Below are positions 11,205 to 19,052 of a stretch of DNA of 40,003 bases, one piece after another (the stretch's first letter is position 1; each line of letters starts with the position of its first letter). Source of the stretch: JAFARZ01 sp035651595 (GTDB lineage: Bacteria; Actinomycetota; Actinomycetes; Streptosporangiales; Streptosporangiaceae); the NCBI GenBank assembly GCA_035651595.1, contig DASRFJ010000249.1, positions 1-40,003 of the forward strand, in the 5' to 3' direction. The notes below the pieces were generated by a model, which saw only the letters and a list, made by a program, of their open reading frames with translations, did not search any database and was not told the origin of the DNA. The translations under genes were made by a program, and so were the position numbers.

Positions 11205-13382
11205 GTGGCCGCAAGGATCATCATCGGCCTGGTCATGACCGTTGCCGCGTTGGCCATCGCCGGGCAGCGGCTGTGGTGGCTGCGGCGGCTGGCCGGGACC
11301 GGGCAGCCCGCGCCCGAGCGGTTCTCATACGCCCGGGATCATCTGGGGACGGACCTGAAGACGCAGGCCACCGAAGTGTTCGGGCAGCGCAAGCTGCTCA
11401 AGTGGTCGGTGCCGGGAGCGGCGCACGCGCTGACCTTCTGGGGATTCATCATCCTGATCCTGACGATCATCGAGGCGTACGGTGACCTGTTCAGCCGCAC
11501 GTTCTCGATCCCCGGGATCGGGACCTGGTCCGCGATCGGGTTCCTCGAGGACCTGTTCGCGGTCGCGGTGCTGGTCGGAATCGTGACCTTCGCGGTGATC
11601 CGGCTGCGGACCGATCCCGCGCGGCGGGGACGTGCGTCGCGGTTCTGGGGTTCACATCTGAGCGCCGCCTGGCTGGTGCTCGCGATGATCTTCCTGGTGA
11701 TCGCGACGTTGCTGCTGTACCGGGGCGCGCAGATCAACACCGGGGTGTTCCCGTATCAGCACGGGGCGTTCGCGTCGCAGCTCGTGGGGCACTGGCTGCA
11801 CCCGCTGGGGTACGGGGCGAACGCGGTGCTGGAGGCCGTGTTCATCCTTGGCCAGCTCGGCGTCATTCTCGCGTTCCTGGTGCTGGTTGTGTATTCAAAG
11901 CACCTGCACATCTTCCTCGCCCCGCTGAACATCCTGTTCTCGCGGCGGCCGAACGGGCTCGGCGCGCTTGAGCCGATGCGTTCGGGCGGTGCGGTGATCG
12001 ACTTCGAGGAAGCCGATCCGGATACCGATGTGTTCGGCCTCGGCAAGATCGAGGACTTTTCCTGGAAGGGCATGCTGGACATGGCGACCTGCACCGAGTG
12101 CGGGCGCTGCCAGTCCCAGTGCCCGGCGTGGGCGACCGGCAAGCCGCTGTCGCCCAAGCAGGTGATCCTGGACCTGCGCGATCACGCGTTCGCCAAGGCG
12201 CCGTATCTGCTGGCCGGGTCCGATGAGGAACGTGCCGCGTTGCCCGCGTCGGTGCAGGCGGAGGCGGCGCGCCCGCTGGTCGGCGGGGCGGACGTCAACG
12301 GGGTGATCGACCCGGACGTGCTTTGGTCGTGCACGAACTGCGGGGCGTGCGTGGAGGAGTGCCCGGTCGACATCGAGCACATCGACCACATCGACGGGAT
12401 GCGGCGGCACCAGGTGCTGATCGAGTCCGCGTTCCCGGTCGAGGCTTCCGGGATGCTGAAGAACCTGGAGAACAAGGGCGACCCGTGGGGGATGGGCGCG
12501 GCGCGGCGGGCGGACTGGATCTCGGAGCTGGACTTTGAGGTGCCGGTCGTGGACGGTCCGCTGGGGCCGGACGTGGAGTACCTGTTCTGGGTCGGGTGCG
12601 CGGGGGCGCTGGAGGACCGGGCCAAGAAGACCACCAAGGCGATAGCGACGCTGCTGCACACCGCAGGCGTGTCGTTCGCCGTGCTCGGGCCGGCCGAGAC
12701 GTGCACCGGAGACCCGGCACGGCGGATGGGGAACGAGTTCGTCTACTCCATGCTGGCGCAGCAGAACGTGGAGACGCTCAACGAGGCTCGCGTCCGGAAG
12801 GTTGTCGCATCGTGCCCGCACTGCTTCAACACGCTGGCGAACGAGTACCCGCAGCTCGGCGGGACTTATGAGGTGATCCACCACACGCAGCTGCTGGCGC
12901 GGCTGGTCGCGGAGGGTCTCTTGAAGCCGGTCGAGCGGGTGGACGAGAAGCTGACGTACCACGATCCGTGCTTCCTCGGGCGGCACAACAAGGTGTTCAC
13001 GCCACCGCGCGAGATCCTGGAACAGGTTCCCGGCGTGTCCGCCGTTGAGATGCACCGCTGCAAGGAGCGCGGATTCTGCTGCGGGGCCGGCGGCGCACGG
13101 ATGTGGATGGAAGAGCGGATCGGCAAGCGGATCAACACCGAACGGATCGAAGAGGCGCTGGCGCTCTCGCCCGACACGATCTCGACCGCGTGCCCATACT
13201 GCCTGGTCATGCTCGGCGACGCGGTCAATGAGAAGAAGGGGTCCGGGGAAGCGGCGGACACGCTCGAGGTGGTCGACGTGGCGCAGCTACTCGTGCGGTC
13301 CGTGGGGTCGCCCAGTGCTTCCGCTGGCTCCGGTGATGGTGCTGCCAGTGCGGAAGATTCCGCCGAAAGTGCTGAGCCCTGA
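11205..13382 (+). CDS. etfD: Membrane Fe-S oxidoreductase, EtfD-like (Rv0338c family)
   Basis: In mycobacteria the EtfD family passes electrons from EtfBA (reduced during fatty-acid beta-oxidation) to menaquinone. This 725-aa protein has about five to six N-terminal membrane helices (residues 1-235), such as LTFWGFIILILTIIEAYGDL and LEAVFILGQLGVILAFLVLV. Two [4Fe-4S] ferredoxin motifs follow, CTECGRCQSQCP (~296) and CTNCGACVEECP (~376). The C-terminal half has two CCG-type cysteine-rich domains: VASCPHCFNT with YHDPCFLGRHN, and CCGAGGARMWMEE (~625). The tail is low-complexity Ala/Ser/Glu. The GTG start has GAGGAGG seven bases upstream. It stands alone; no etfBA is visible in the window. The assignment is by architecture and resemblance to Rv0338c. 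Confidence 0.88.
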   Translation: MAARIIIGLVMTVAALAIAGQRLWWLRRLAGTGQPAPERFSYARDHLGTDLKTQATEVFGQRKLLKWSVPGAAHALTFWGFIILILTIIEAYGDLFSRTFSIPGIGTWSAIGFLEDLFAVAVLVGIVTFAVIRLRTDPARRGRASRFWGSHLSAAWLVLAMIFLVIATLLLYRGAQINTGVFPYQHGAFASQLVGHWLHPLGYGANAVLEAVFILGQLGVILAFLVLVVYSKHLHIFLAPLNILFSRRPNGLGALEPMRSGGAVIDFEEADPDTDVFGLGKIEDFSWKGMLDMATCTECGRCQSQCPAWATGKPLSPKQVILDLRDHAFAKAPYLLAGSDEERAALPASVQAEAARPLVGGADVNGVIDPDVLWSCTNCGACVEECPVDIEHIDHIDGMRRHQVLIESAFPVEASGMLKNLENKGDPWGMGAARRADWISELDFEVPVVDGPLGPDVEYLFWVGCAGALEDRAKKTTKAIATLLHTAGVSFAVLGPAETCTGDPARRMGNEFVYSMLAQQNVETLNEARVRKVVASCPHCFNTLANEYPQLGGTYEVIHHTQLLARLVAEGLLKPVERVDEKLTYHDPCFLGRHNKVFTPPREILEQVPGVSAVEMHRCKERGFCCGAGGARMWMEERIGKRINTERIEEALALSPDTISTACPYCLVMLGDAVNEKKGSGEAADTLEVVDVAQLLVRSVGSPSASAGSGDGAASAEDSAESAEP

Positions 13383-13417
13383 CCCATTGCCAGCGGCGTC
13401 GCTGCGAGCGATGTTTG

Positions 13418-13483
13418 AAAAAAGGGCCCGGGGGAGCGGGAGGGAGCCGCTAAGCGTGAGGGAGTCGCTCGACCCCCGGGCCC
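13418..13483 (-). terminator. Intrinsic terminator for the minus-strand pair
   Basis: gggcccggggg (13424-13434) pairs with cccccgggccc (13473-13483), extended inward by gagcg/cgctc with a two-base bulge. On the minus strand the stem is followed by six T (complement of 13418-13423). It lies between convergent genes and probably also stops plus-strand transcription. Confidence 0.85.
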
Positions 13484-13489
13484 GGTATT

Positions 13490-14101
13490 TCAACGGTTAG
13501 CCATTGCTGGCGTATCCGTTTGCTGTGGCCAGGGCGGCACCTGAGTGCGTGCCTGGACGTGGCCCGTGCGGATGACGTCTAGCGTCACGATGTGCCGGAG
13601 TTGCGGGCTGGGGATCACGCGGACCTCGCGCGCCCAGCACGCCGTGGCGATGATGTCCCGTGCGGCGGTCAGGTCGTCCGCGGTTATCCCGGCCCGGCAC
13701 CACACGGTGACCCGTTCACCGTACTCGGTGGGCTTTGTGCGGACGACGATCGGCAGCCTGCCGTTGCGGGACTGGACCCAGGCGTTCGCGCATCCCGTTC
13801 GGACCCGGTGCTCGGTGATCACACACCAGGCGCGTGCCTTGACGCGTTTCCTAGCCGGTGGCCAGATAGCGGCCGCCGTGAAAAGCGCGGCTGCGGTCGC
13901 GACCGTGGCGATCAGTGCGGCCGCGCCAAACGTGAGGCCGATAGCCGTCGCGACTGAAGGGATGCCGAAGGCGATCGCGAGTTCGTAGCGCCATTGCCAG
14001 GCCAACCCGAAGATGCTTGGCCGCGCCACCGTGCTGAACGCGGCCTCGACGCTGGCGAAGACGCTGGGATCGTTTGGCTGCCGCGGCCGTCCCGAGGCCA
14101 T
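13490..14101 (-). CDS. Two-helix membrane protein, integrative-element type
   Basis: 203 aa from ATG 14101. Two adjacent hydrophobic helices (IAFGIPSVATAIGLTFGAAA and LIATVATAAALFTAAAIW, about residues 42-80) are followed by a basic stretch (PPARKRVKARAW) and a ~110-residue soluble domain with GERVTVWCRAGITADDLTAA and ACWAREVRVIPSP. This layout resembles the N-terminal part of TraB/FtsK-like transfer proteins of actinomycete integrative elements, but no motor domain (Walker A) follows. It starts 2 bp after the stop of the 14104-14538 gene, so the two form an operon ending at the terminator at 13418-13483. It may be the truncated end of a transfer module or a stand-alone spread-type protein. 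Confidence 0.7.
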   Translation of the reverse strand: MASGRPRQPNDPSVFASVEAAFSTVARPSIFGLAWQWRYELAIAFGIPSVATAIGLTFGAAALIATVATAAALFTAAAIWPPARKRVKARAWCVITEHRVRTGCANAWVQSRNGRLPIVVRTKPTEYGERVTVWCRAGITADDLTAARDIIATACWAREVRVIPSPQLRHIVTLDVIRTGHVQARTQVPPWPQQTDTPAMANR

Positions 14102-14103
14102 GG

Positions 14104-14538
14104 TTAGCTCACCCCGCCTTCGAGGCGTTCGTTGCTCTCGTTGTACAGGCGGCCGGTGCCGAAGCAGGTGATGCACGGCATGTCCTCGATGCCCTGCCCG
14201 GCACCCGCACACTGCGAGCACGCGGCGAGCGTGTCGAACGCGGGATCGCGGTAGCGGCGCCCGAGGCCGCCGTGGATCTTGATGATCTGCCAGCCGCGCC
14301 AGTACGCCTCGGCGTCGTTCACCAGGAACATGCGGTCGGTCATGTGCCGCGGGATGGCCGTCAAGCAGTCGGTGAGAACCGCGGCGGTGATCGTGAGGAA
14401 GGTCCGGATCCGGACGCCGGACGCGGGCGCGCGGGAGTATGCGGCGATCATCGTCCAGGTGTCGATTCCTGGTCGAGGCGCCCGCCGAGTGGGTATGCAG
14501 GGGTTGTTTTCCCTGGTGATGTTGCCTATCTTGAACAC
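14104..14538 (-). CDS. Small protein with DnaJ-type zinc motif pair
   Basis: About 145 aa from GTG 14538, chosen because GAAGGG lies upstream and the residues before it look non-coding. Near the C-terminus are two CxxCxGxG motifs, CSQCAGAG and CITCFGTG, as in the DnaJ zinc-binding domain but without any J domain. The N-terminal half contains FLTITAAVLTDCLTAIPRH and a helix DAEAYWRGWQIIKIHGGLG. I do not know the family. Proteins of this kind occur next to transfer genes in actinomycete integrative elements. It is the first gene of the two-gene minus-strand operon. Confidence 0.65.
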   Translation of the reverse strand: MFKIGNITRENNPCIPTRRAPRPGIDTWTMIAAYSRAPASGVRIRTFLTITAAVLTDCLTAIPRHMTDRMFLVNDAEAYWRGWQIIKIHGGLGRRYRDPAFDTLAACSQCAGAGQGIEDMPCITCFGTGRLYNESNERLEGGVS

Positions 14539-14583
14539 ATTGGTCGCCCTTCTGGCTCGGATGGGAGCCCGGTGGGTGCTTTC

Positions 14584-14613
14584 GCTGGACCGGTGTTGCT
14601 GCACCGGTCCAGC
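14584..14613. other. 12-bp perfect hairpin in accessory leader
   Basis: gctggaccggtg (14584-14595), loop ttgctg, caccggtccagc (14602-14613). It lies 46 bp upstream of the 14538 start. It could attenuate the minus-strand operon or serve as an operator. The rest of 14620-14930 shows no gene-like frame on either strand. Confidence 0.75.
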
Positions 14614-14933
14614 GGCGCATCTGGGGTCTTGCGCGATGGGGTGCTGGCGGGACACCCAGATCGTCGATGCGGATGTAAGGCCGCTTTGGTGTGTTCGTAT
14701 CGGCGCTTAGGCGGGGTTCGCCGGTTGGTTTGCGGTTCGAGTCGGCTTAGCGGCGGCGCCTCCTGTTCGTCACGCGGCCAGTTGTGAGATCCGGGCGGAA
14801 CCAGTCCGCTCCCGTGAATGGCCGACGTTCTGTTCTCGGTAACCCCCCGGGTCACCGCTCGACCCCTTTGTCGGCGGGTCGCTGAGGCTGCTTCCTGTCC
14901 GATCTGATTTCATGATGAACCTGGCATTCGCCG

Positions 14934-14992
14934 TTGGCAAGTGCCAAAATCAATTGCCAGAGGCATGTACCAAAGGCACGTACCGTCGGTAC
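14934..14992. promoter_or_regulatory. Operator-like palindrome cluster
   Basis: ttggcaagtgccaa (14934-14947) is a perfect 14-bp palindrome. aggcatgtacc (14961-14971) and aggcacgtacc (14974-14984) are direct repeats at 13-bp spacing. gtaccgtcggtac (14980-14992) is a second palindrome. The cluster lies between divergent genes starting at 14538 and 15067, where control of both is expected. The regulator is not known. Confidence 0.6.
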
Positions 14993-15066
14993 AGTTCCAT
15001 GTATTGGGATAGTCCGGCCTGCTAGTGCGCTACCCGCGGGAACTTCTGTGGAGGGACGTGACCTGA

Positions 15067-15951
15067 GTGGCGGAGGTGCGCAGTCCAACAGTTCGCCGAC
15101 GCGAACTGGGTGCGTTGCTGCGCTCGTTCCGGATAGAGCAGGGTCTCACGGTGGAGCAGGTGGCGGGGCGGCTGCTGTGTTCCTCGTCCAAAGTGAGCCG
15201 GATGGAAACCGGCCGTCGTGGTGTCACCGCACGTGACATGCGGGACCTGTGCGATCTCTATGGCATCACTGACCAGGCAGAACGTGATCGCCTGATGACT
15301 ATCGCGGAAGAAGGCAGGCAGCAGGCATGGTGGGCGACGTATGACCTGAACTACGACCGGTACGTCGGACTAGAACAAGCGGCACTCTCGATCCGCGGCT
15401 ATCAGTCATCCGTTGTTCCCGCCCTCCTGCAAACCGCAGATTACGCTCGCGCGTCGTTGGTGGGTTTCGAGCGGCAGCCAGCCCCAGATGTGATAGAACA
15501 ACGAGTCGAAGCAAGGCTCAGACGACAGGATCTGCTGAAGCGGAAGCCAGTGCCTCAATTCTGGGAAGTGCTCGACGAGGCGGCGCTGCACAGGCTTGTC
15601 GGCGGTCCCCAGGTCATGCGTGCGCAGTTGGATCGGCTGATAGAGGCGTGCAAATTGTCGGAGGTTACGGTGCAGGTCATACCGTTCGCCGTCGGTGCGC
15701 ATCCAGGTCTCGAAACTAATTTCAAGATCGTTAAGCTTCCTCCTCCTGCTCCCGGCGTTGTTTTCGTAGAAGGACTCAACGGCGCCTCTTACATGGAGCG
15801 CCCTGAGGAGATCGAAAATTTCGAGCGCGTTTTCACTCGGCTAAGGTCGGTAGCGCTCAGCGCGGCCGACACTATCGAACTTATCGCTACTGTCCGCGAT
15901 TCCCTTGGGTTATGGCCTACGCATGACTTGAGCGAGATATCCGCGGCTTGA
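15067..15951 (+). CDS. XRE-family regulator with DUF5753 (WhiJ-like)
   Basis: 294 aa. An N-terminal helix-turn-helix covers about residues 10-65 (LGALLRSFRIEQGLTVEQVA, then LLCSSSKVSRMETGRRGVTA). The DUF5753 domain follows, with ALSIRGYQSSVVPALLQTAD and the conserved RRQDLL, VLDEAALHR and VQVIPFAVGAHPG stretches. Proteins of this type pair with small DUF397 proteins and control development and antibiotic genes in Streptomyces (whiJ, abaA-type loci). The next gene downstream, after 85 bp, is such a DUF397 protein. The GTG start is preceded by GGAGGGA at about 10 bases. The 3' half of the gene is visibly lower in GC than its surroundings, suggesting acquisition. Confidence 0.92.
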   Translation: MAEVRSPTVRRRELGALLRSFRIEQGLTVEQVAGRLLCSSSKVSRMETGRRGVTARDMRDLCDLYGITDQAERDRLMTIAEEGRQQAWWATYDLNYDRYVGLEQAALSIRGYQSSVVPALLQTADYARASLVGFERQPAPDVIEQRVEARLRRQDLLKRKPVPQFWEVLDEAALHRLVGGPQVMRAQLDRLIEACKLSEVTVQVIPFAVGAHPGLETNFKIVKLPPPAPGVVFVEGLNGASYMERPEEIENFERVFTRLRSVALSAADTIELIATVRDSLGLWPTHDLSEISAA

Positions 15952-16036
15952 CGGAGCTGCGCAATTCCACAAAGACTGCCGCTTTGTCACTTCCCTGATT
16001 AGTTAATCATTTACATATATTTGTGGAGGGAGGAAA

Positions 16037-16246
16037 ATGTCCGACACCCGCCCCGAAGCCGTCAGCCTCCAATGGCGGAAGGCTTCGCGTAGTGCCGCGA
16101 ACGGGGAGTGCGTCGAGATCGCCTCGACCGCAAGATACGTGGCTATCCGCGATTCGAAGAATCCGGACGGTGATGTCCTGGCCTGTGCGCCAGAAACGTT
16201 CCGAGCGTTGCTCGATGCCGTAAAGAACGGTGGGTTTCGTTTTTAG
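16037..16246 (+). CDS. DUF397 family small protein
   Basis: 69 aa, with the family pattern LQWRKASRSAANGECVEIA, then YVAIRDSKNPDGDVLA. DUF397 proteins are thought to act as partners or antagonists of the adjacent XRE-DUF5753 regulator. The ribosome site GGAGGGAGG lies about five bases before the ATG. An AT-rich stretch (16000-16020) precedes it and could carry its own promoter. It ends in front of a strong hairpin terminator. Confidence 0.9.
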   Translation: MSDTRPEAVSLQWRKASRSAANGECVEIASTARYVAIRDSKNPDGDVLACAPETFRALLDAVKNGGFRF

Positions 16247-16260
16247 TACGAGTTGGACGT

Positions 16261-16312
16261 GATCGTGCGCCGGAGGAGGCGTAGCACCACGGGTCTCCTC
16301 TGGCACACGATC
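16261..16312. terminator. Bidirectional hairpin terminator
   Basis: gatcgtgcgccggaggag (16261-16278) and ctcctctggcacacgatc (16295-16312) form an 18-bp stem with one mismatch and one G-U pair, and a 16-base loop. It lies between the convergent DUF397 gene and dcd. There is no strong T-run, which is common in high-GC actinobacteria. Confidence 0.8.
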
Positions 16313-16315
16313 GGA

Positions 16316-16891
16316 CTAGACCTTGGCGCGGTAGAAGTTCAGGTAGGAACGCGACGGTGTCGGACCGCGCTGGTCCTGATATCTAGACCCGTACACGGGT
16401 GACCCGTACGGATGCTCGGCGGGCGCGCTGGTACGGAACAGGCACAGCTGCCCGATTTTCATTCCCGGCCACAGCTTGATCGGCAGCGTGGCCACGTTCG
16501 ACAGCTCGAGCGTGACGTGCCCGGAAAAGCCCGGGTCGATCCAGCCCGCGGTCGAGTGCGTCAGCAGCCCGAGGCGCCCCAGACTCGACTTGCCTTCGAG
16601 CCGTCCGGCTACATCATCAGGCAAGGTCACCACCTCGTACGTCGAGGCTAGGACGAACTCGCTGGGATGCAGGACAAACGGATCGTCGCCTTCGGTCTCC
16701 ACCAGCCGGGTCAGGTCCGGTTGTTCGACCGCCGGATCGATATGCGGGTAGCGGTGGTTCTCGAAAACCCGGAAGTACCGATCCAGTCGTACATCGATAC
16801 TCGATGGCTGGATCAGTTCGGGAGCATACGGATCGAGCTTGACCCGCCCGGACTCGATCTCGGTTCTGATGTCTCGATCGGAGAGGAGCAC
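16316..16891 (-). CDS. dcd: dCTP deaminase
   Basis: Dcd converts dCTP to dUTP, or directly to dUMP in the bifunctional actinobacterial type, supplying thymidylate synthesis. The 191-aa length matches the family. Visible hallmarks are MLLSDRDIRTEIESGRVKLD, IQPSSIDVRLDRYFRVF, the active-site region GKSSLGRLGLLTHSTAGWID followed by PGFSGHVTLELSN, and IGQLCLFRTSAPAEHPYG. It lies next to tRNA-Gly, as in Mycobacterium tuberculosis (Rv0321), which supports this being core chromosome. Its start is 69 bp from the divergent tRNA. Confidence 0.97.
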   Translation of the reverse strand: MLLSDRDIRTEIESGRVKLDPYAPELIQPSSIDVRLDRYFRVFENHRYPHIDPAVEQPDLTRLVETEGDDPFVLHPSEFVLASTYEVVTLPDDVAGRLEGKSSLGRLGLLTHSTAGWIDPGFSGHVTLELSNVATLPIKLWPGMKIGQLCLFRTSAPAEHPYGSPVYGSRYQDQRGPTPSRSYLNFYRAKV

Positions 16892-16960
16892 GCTGGCAAC
16901 CTACCCGGTCCTGTACCATGTCTGAGCGAGGTTGCCGCGGACGAGTTCCGTGGCGCCGGT

Positions 16961-17034
16961 GCGGGCGTAGTTCAATGGCAGAACATCAGCTTCCCAAGCT
17001 GACAGTGCGGGTTCGATTCCCGTCGCCCGCTCCA
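16961..17034 (+). tRNA. tRNA-Gly (anticodon CCC)
   Basis: The acceptor stem GCGGGCG (16961-16967) pairs with CGCCCGC (17024-17030); discriminator T and encoded CCA are at 17031-17034. The anticodon stem-loop TCAGC-TTCCCAA-GCTGA gives anticodon CCC. The T-arm contains GGGTTCGATTCCC. The body is 71 nt without CCA. Confidence 0.95.
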
Positions 17035-17066
17035 CGAGAGAAACCCTAGGTCAGCGGTCCTAACTG

Positions 17067-18350
17067 CTACTCGCGGCTCTGGTTGGCGCGCCACATCGCA
17101 ACAGTGGTGAGGATGACTGGAACCGAGGCCAGCCACAGCACGCCGCTCATCGTGGTAGTGGCGGCGCTTACGCTGCCCAGCAGTGCGCCCAGGGCGATGG
17201 CCAGGTTGAACATGGCGGTGTTCAGGCCGGTCGCGGCTTCGGGTGAGTGCGGTGCGGCTTTAAGGATCCAGGTCTGGACGCTGACCGGCAGTCCGCCGAA
17301 GGCCAGGCCCCAGACGATCAGCATCACCGTCCCGGTGGCGGGGGTGGTGCCGATCAGCGGGATGGCGGCGAGCGCAGCGGCCAGGATCGTACTGACCGCG
17401 ATGATCGTGGCGCGGACGTTGCGTGCGGCCGCCGAGCCGGCCAGGAAGTTGCCCGCGATGGCCGCGGCGCCGTAGCCGAGCAACAAGACGCCGACGTCGT
17501 GCGCGGGTATCCGGGCGATCTTCTGCAGGATGGGGCTGACGAAGGTGAACGCGCCGTACTGGCCGGTGACGAGCAGGAAGGTCGCCAGGACCCCAGCCCG
17601 GACGCGTGGTTCACGCAGCTGGGCGAGCAGCGTGCGCATGCGCACCGGCCGGGTGGCCGGCATCGGGGGAAGGAGCAGCACCAGCGCGACGACGAGCAGC
17701 GCGCCCAGTCCGGCCAGTGCCGCGAAGGCTGTCCGCCAGTTAGTCAGCGTGCCAACCAAGGTCCCCGCTGGCAGACCGAGGACGTTGGCGGCCATCGCGC
17801 CGAAGAAGATCACCGAGGTGGCCCGCGGTACGTGGCGTCCCGGTACCAGGCGGACCGCAAGTCCGGCGGCCAGCGCCCAGAACCCGCCGATGCTGATCCC
17901 GGCCAGGAATCGCGCTGCCAGCAGCACGGGGAAGCTGGGCGACATCGCGGACAGCACGCTGCTGGCGACCGTCAACGAGATCAGCCCGACAAGCGCCTGG
18001 CGGCGTTCCAGACGACCGATCAGGACCGGCAAGACAACGGCGGCCGCCGCGGCGACCAGGCCCGAGACGGTGACCAGCAACCCGACGCGGGCCTCGGGAA
18101 CCCGGAGCCCTCCGGCGATCAGGGGCAGCAGCCCCGTCGGCAGCTGCTCGACGGTCACGACCAGGAAAGTCCCGACCGCGACCGCGCCGGTCGCGAGCCA
18201 TCCACGCAACGCCACCCGCTCGGCAGAATCCGACGCTGGCCGCGGATCGTGTATGTGCGCCTCTGCGGACGGCCCGTCCTCTGCCCGGCCGGCGGTGTTC
18301 CCGCGGCCCGGCATCGCTGTCTCGTTGCGAGGGCGTCTGATCTCGTTCAT
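17067..18350 (-). CDS. MFS transporter (DHA1-type, AraJ-like)
   Basis: About 427 aa with 12 predicted membrane helices, for example WLATGAVAVGTFLVVTVEQL and LVAAAAAVVLPVLIGRLERR. The DHA1 motif region is FLAGISIGGFWALAAGLAVR. A ~45-residue hydrophilic N-terminal tail precedes helix 1. The family exports drugs or sugars by proton antiport; the substrate is unknown. The start is ATG 18350; the adjacent ATG at 18353 is almost on top of the AAGGAG. It is divergent from a MarR regulator, and two near-identical inverted repeats lie between them, so MarR-controlled efflux is likely. Confidence 0.9.
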   Translation of the reverse strand: MNEIRRPRNETAMPGRGNTAGRAEDGPSAEAHIHDPRPASDSAERVALRGWLATGAVAVGTFLVVTVEQLPTGLLPLIAGGLRVPEARVGLLVTVSGLVAAAAAVVLPVLIGRLERRQALVGLISLTVASSVLSAMSPSFPVLLAARFLAGISIGGFWALAAGLAVRLVPGRHVPRATSVIFFGAMAANVLGLPAGTLVGTLTNWRTAFAALAGLGALLVVALVLLLPPMPATRPVRMRTLLAQLREPRVRAGVLATFLLVTGQYGAFTFVSPILQKIARIPAHDVGVLLLGYGAAAIAGNFLAGSAAARNVRATIIAVSTILAAALAAIPLIGTTPATGTVMLIVWGLAFGGLPVSVQTWILKAAPHSPEAATGLNTAMFNLAIALGALLGSVSAATTTMSGVLWLASVPVILTTVAMWRANQSRE

Positions 18351-18357
18351 CATACTC

Positions 18358-18384
18358 CTTAACGTCAAACATTTCGACGTTAAG
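18358..18384. promoter_or_regulatory. MarR-type operator 1
   Basis: cttaacgtc (18358-18366) and gacgttaag (18376-18384) form a perfect 9-bp inverted repeat around a 9-base centre. It overlaps the AAGGAG of the MFS gene, so a bound repressor would block the start region. Confidence 0.75.
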
Positions 18385-18403
18385 AAAATATCTAACCTGA
18401 TAC

Positions 18404-18430
18404 CTTAGTGTCAAACAGTTTGATGTTAAG
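18404..18430. promoter_or_regulatory. MarR-type operator 2
   Basis: cttagtgtcaaac and gtttgatgttaag form a 13-bp imperfect inverted repeat (10 of 13 pairs) around one base. It shares the TTA..GTCAAAC core with operator 1 and overlaps the AAGGAG of the marR gene. It lies 46 bp from operator 1. Confidence 0.72.
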
Positions 18431-18443
18431 GAGTTGGCTGGCG

Positions 18444-18998
18444 GTGGGAGATACCCTCGACTGGATCCTGGATCAGTGGCGGGCCGAACGACCTGATCTG
18501 GATCCGAGCCCGATGGGCGTAGTCGGCCGCATCCAGCGCGCTTCCCGGCTGCTTGAACAGGGCCTGAGCGACTACTTCGCCGGGCACGGACTCCAGCTCT
18601 GGGAGTTTGACATCTTGTCTACGCTGCTGCGCTCAGGTCCGCCGTACCAGTTGACGGCAGGCGCCCTTGGCCGCGCTTCCATGATCAGCTCCGGTGCTGT
18701 CACTAACCGGATCGACCGGCTGGCAGCCCGGGATTTGGTGACCCGCGAAACTGATCCAGCCAACCGGCGCAGCGTGGTGATCACCCTCACCGCTAGCGGG
18801 CGCGACCTGATCAACAGTGCACTGCCTGGCCACATCGGCAACGAGAACCGGCTGCTCAGCGCCTTGGCCACGGCAGACCAGCAACAGCTCGCCAGCCTGC
18901 TCCGCACGCTGCTCGCCGCGCTCGGTGACCTGCCCTCCGCTGCGCCAGATCGTGCCCCAGTGCGCGAAAATATGTTAGCGCTGTTATATAAGCACTGA
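18444..18998 (+). CDS. MarR-family transcriptional regulator
   Basis: 184 aa from GTG 18444, preceded by AAGGAG at 10 bases. An in-frame GTG at 18408 lies inside the operator and upstream of that site, so it is unlikely. The winged helix spans about residues 55-120: LQLWEFDILSTLLRSGPPYQ, LGRASMISSGAVTNRIDRLA, then the wing RETDPANRRSVVITLTASG. Flanking helices serve dimerisation. It probably represses itself and the divergent MFS gene through the two operators. The iminopeptidase gene follows after 54 bp on the same strand and may be co-transcribed. Confidence 0.92.
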   Translation: MGDTLDWILDQWRAERPDLDPSPMGVVGRIQRASRLLEQGLSDYFAGHGLQLWEFDILSTLLRSGPPYQLTAGALGRASMISSGAVTNRIDRLAARDLVTRETDPANRRSVVITLTASGRDLINSALPGHIGNENRLLSALATADQQQLASLLRTLLAALGDLPSAAPDRAPVRENMLALLYKH

Positions 18999-19052
18999 TA
19001 CATTTGTCCGGCGGGCTCGCAAGAGAGTCTCAGCCCAGCAGGAGGAGCAGGC

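Noticed and set aside
13490..14620. Single 376-aa minus-strand protein
   Set aside because: The upstream part overlaps the 14104-14538 gene in another frame; the ATG at 14101, 2 bp after that gene's stop, is the better start.
14539..15066. Extra minus-strand genes upstream of 14538
   Set aside because: Open frames here are short, Arg/Pro-rich and cross the 12-bp hairpin or operator cluster; none has a ribosome site.
16961..17034. tRNA-Gly as the attachment site of the nearby island
   Set aside because: No second copy of the tRNA 3' end was found in 13400-16900, and no integrase is present.
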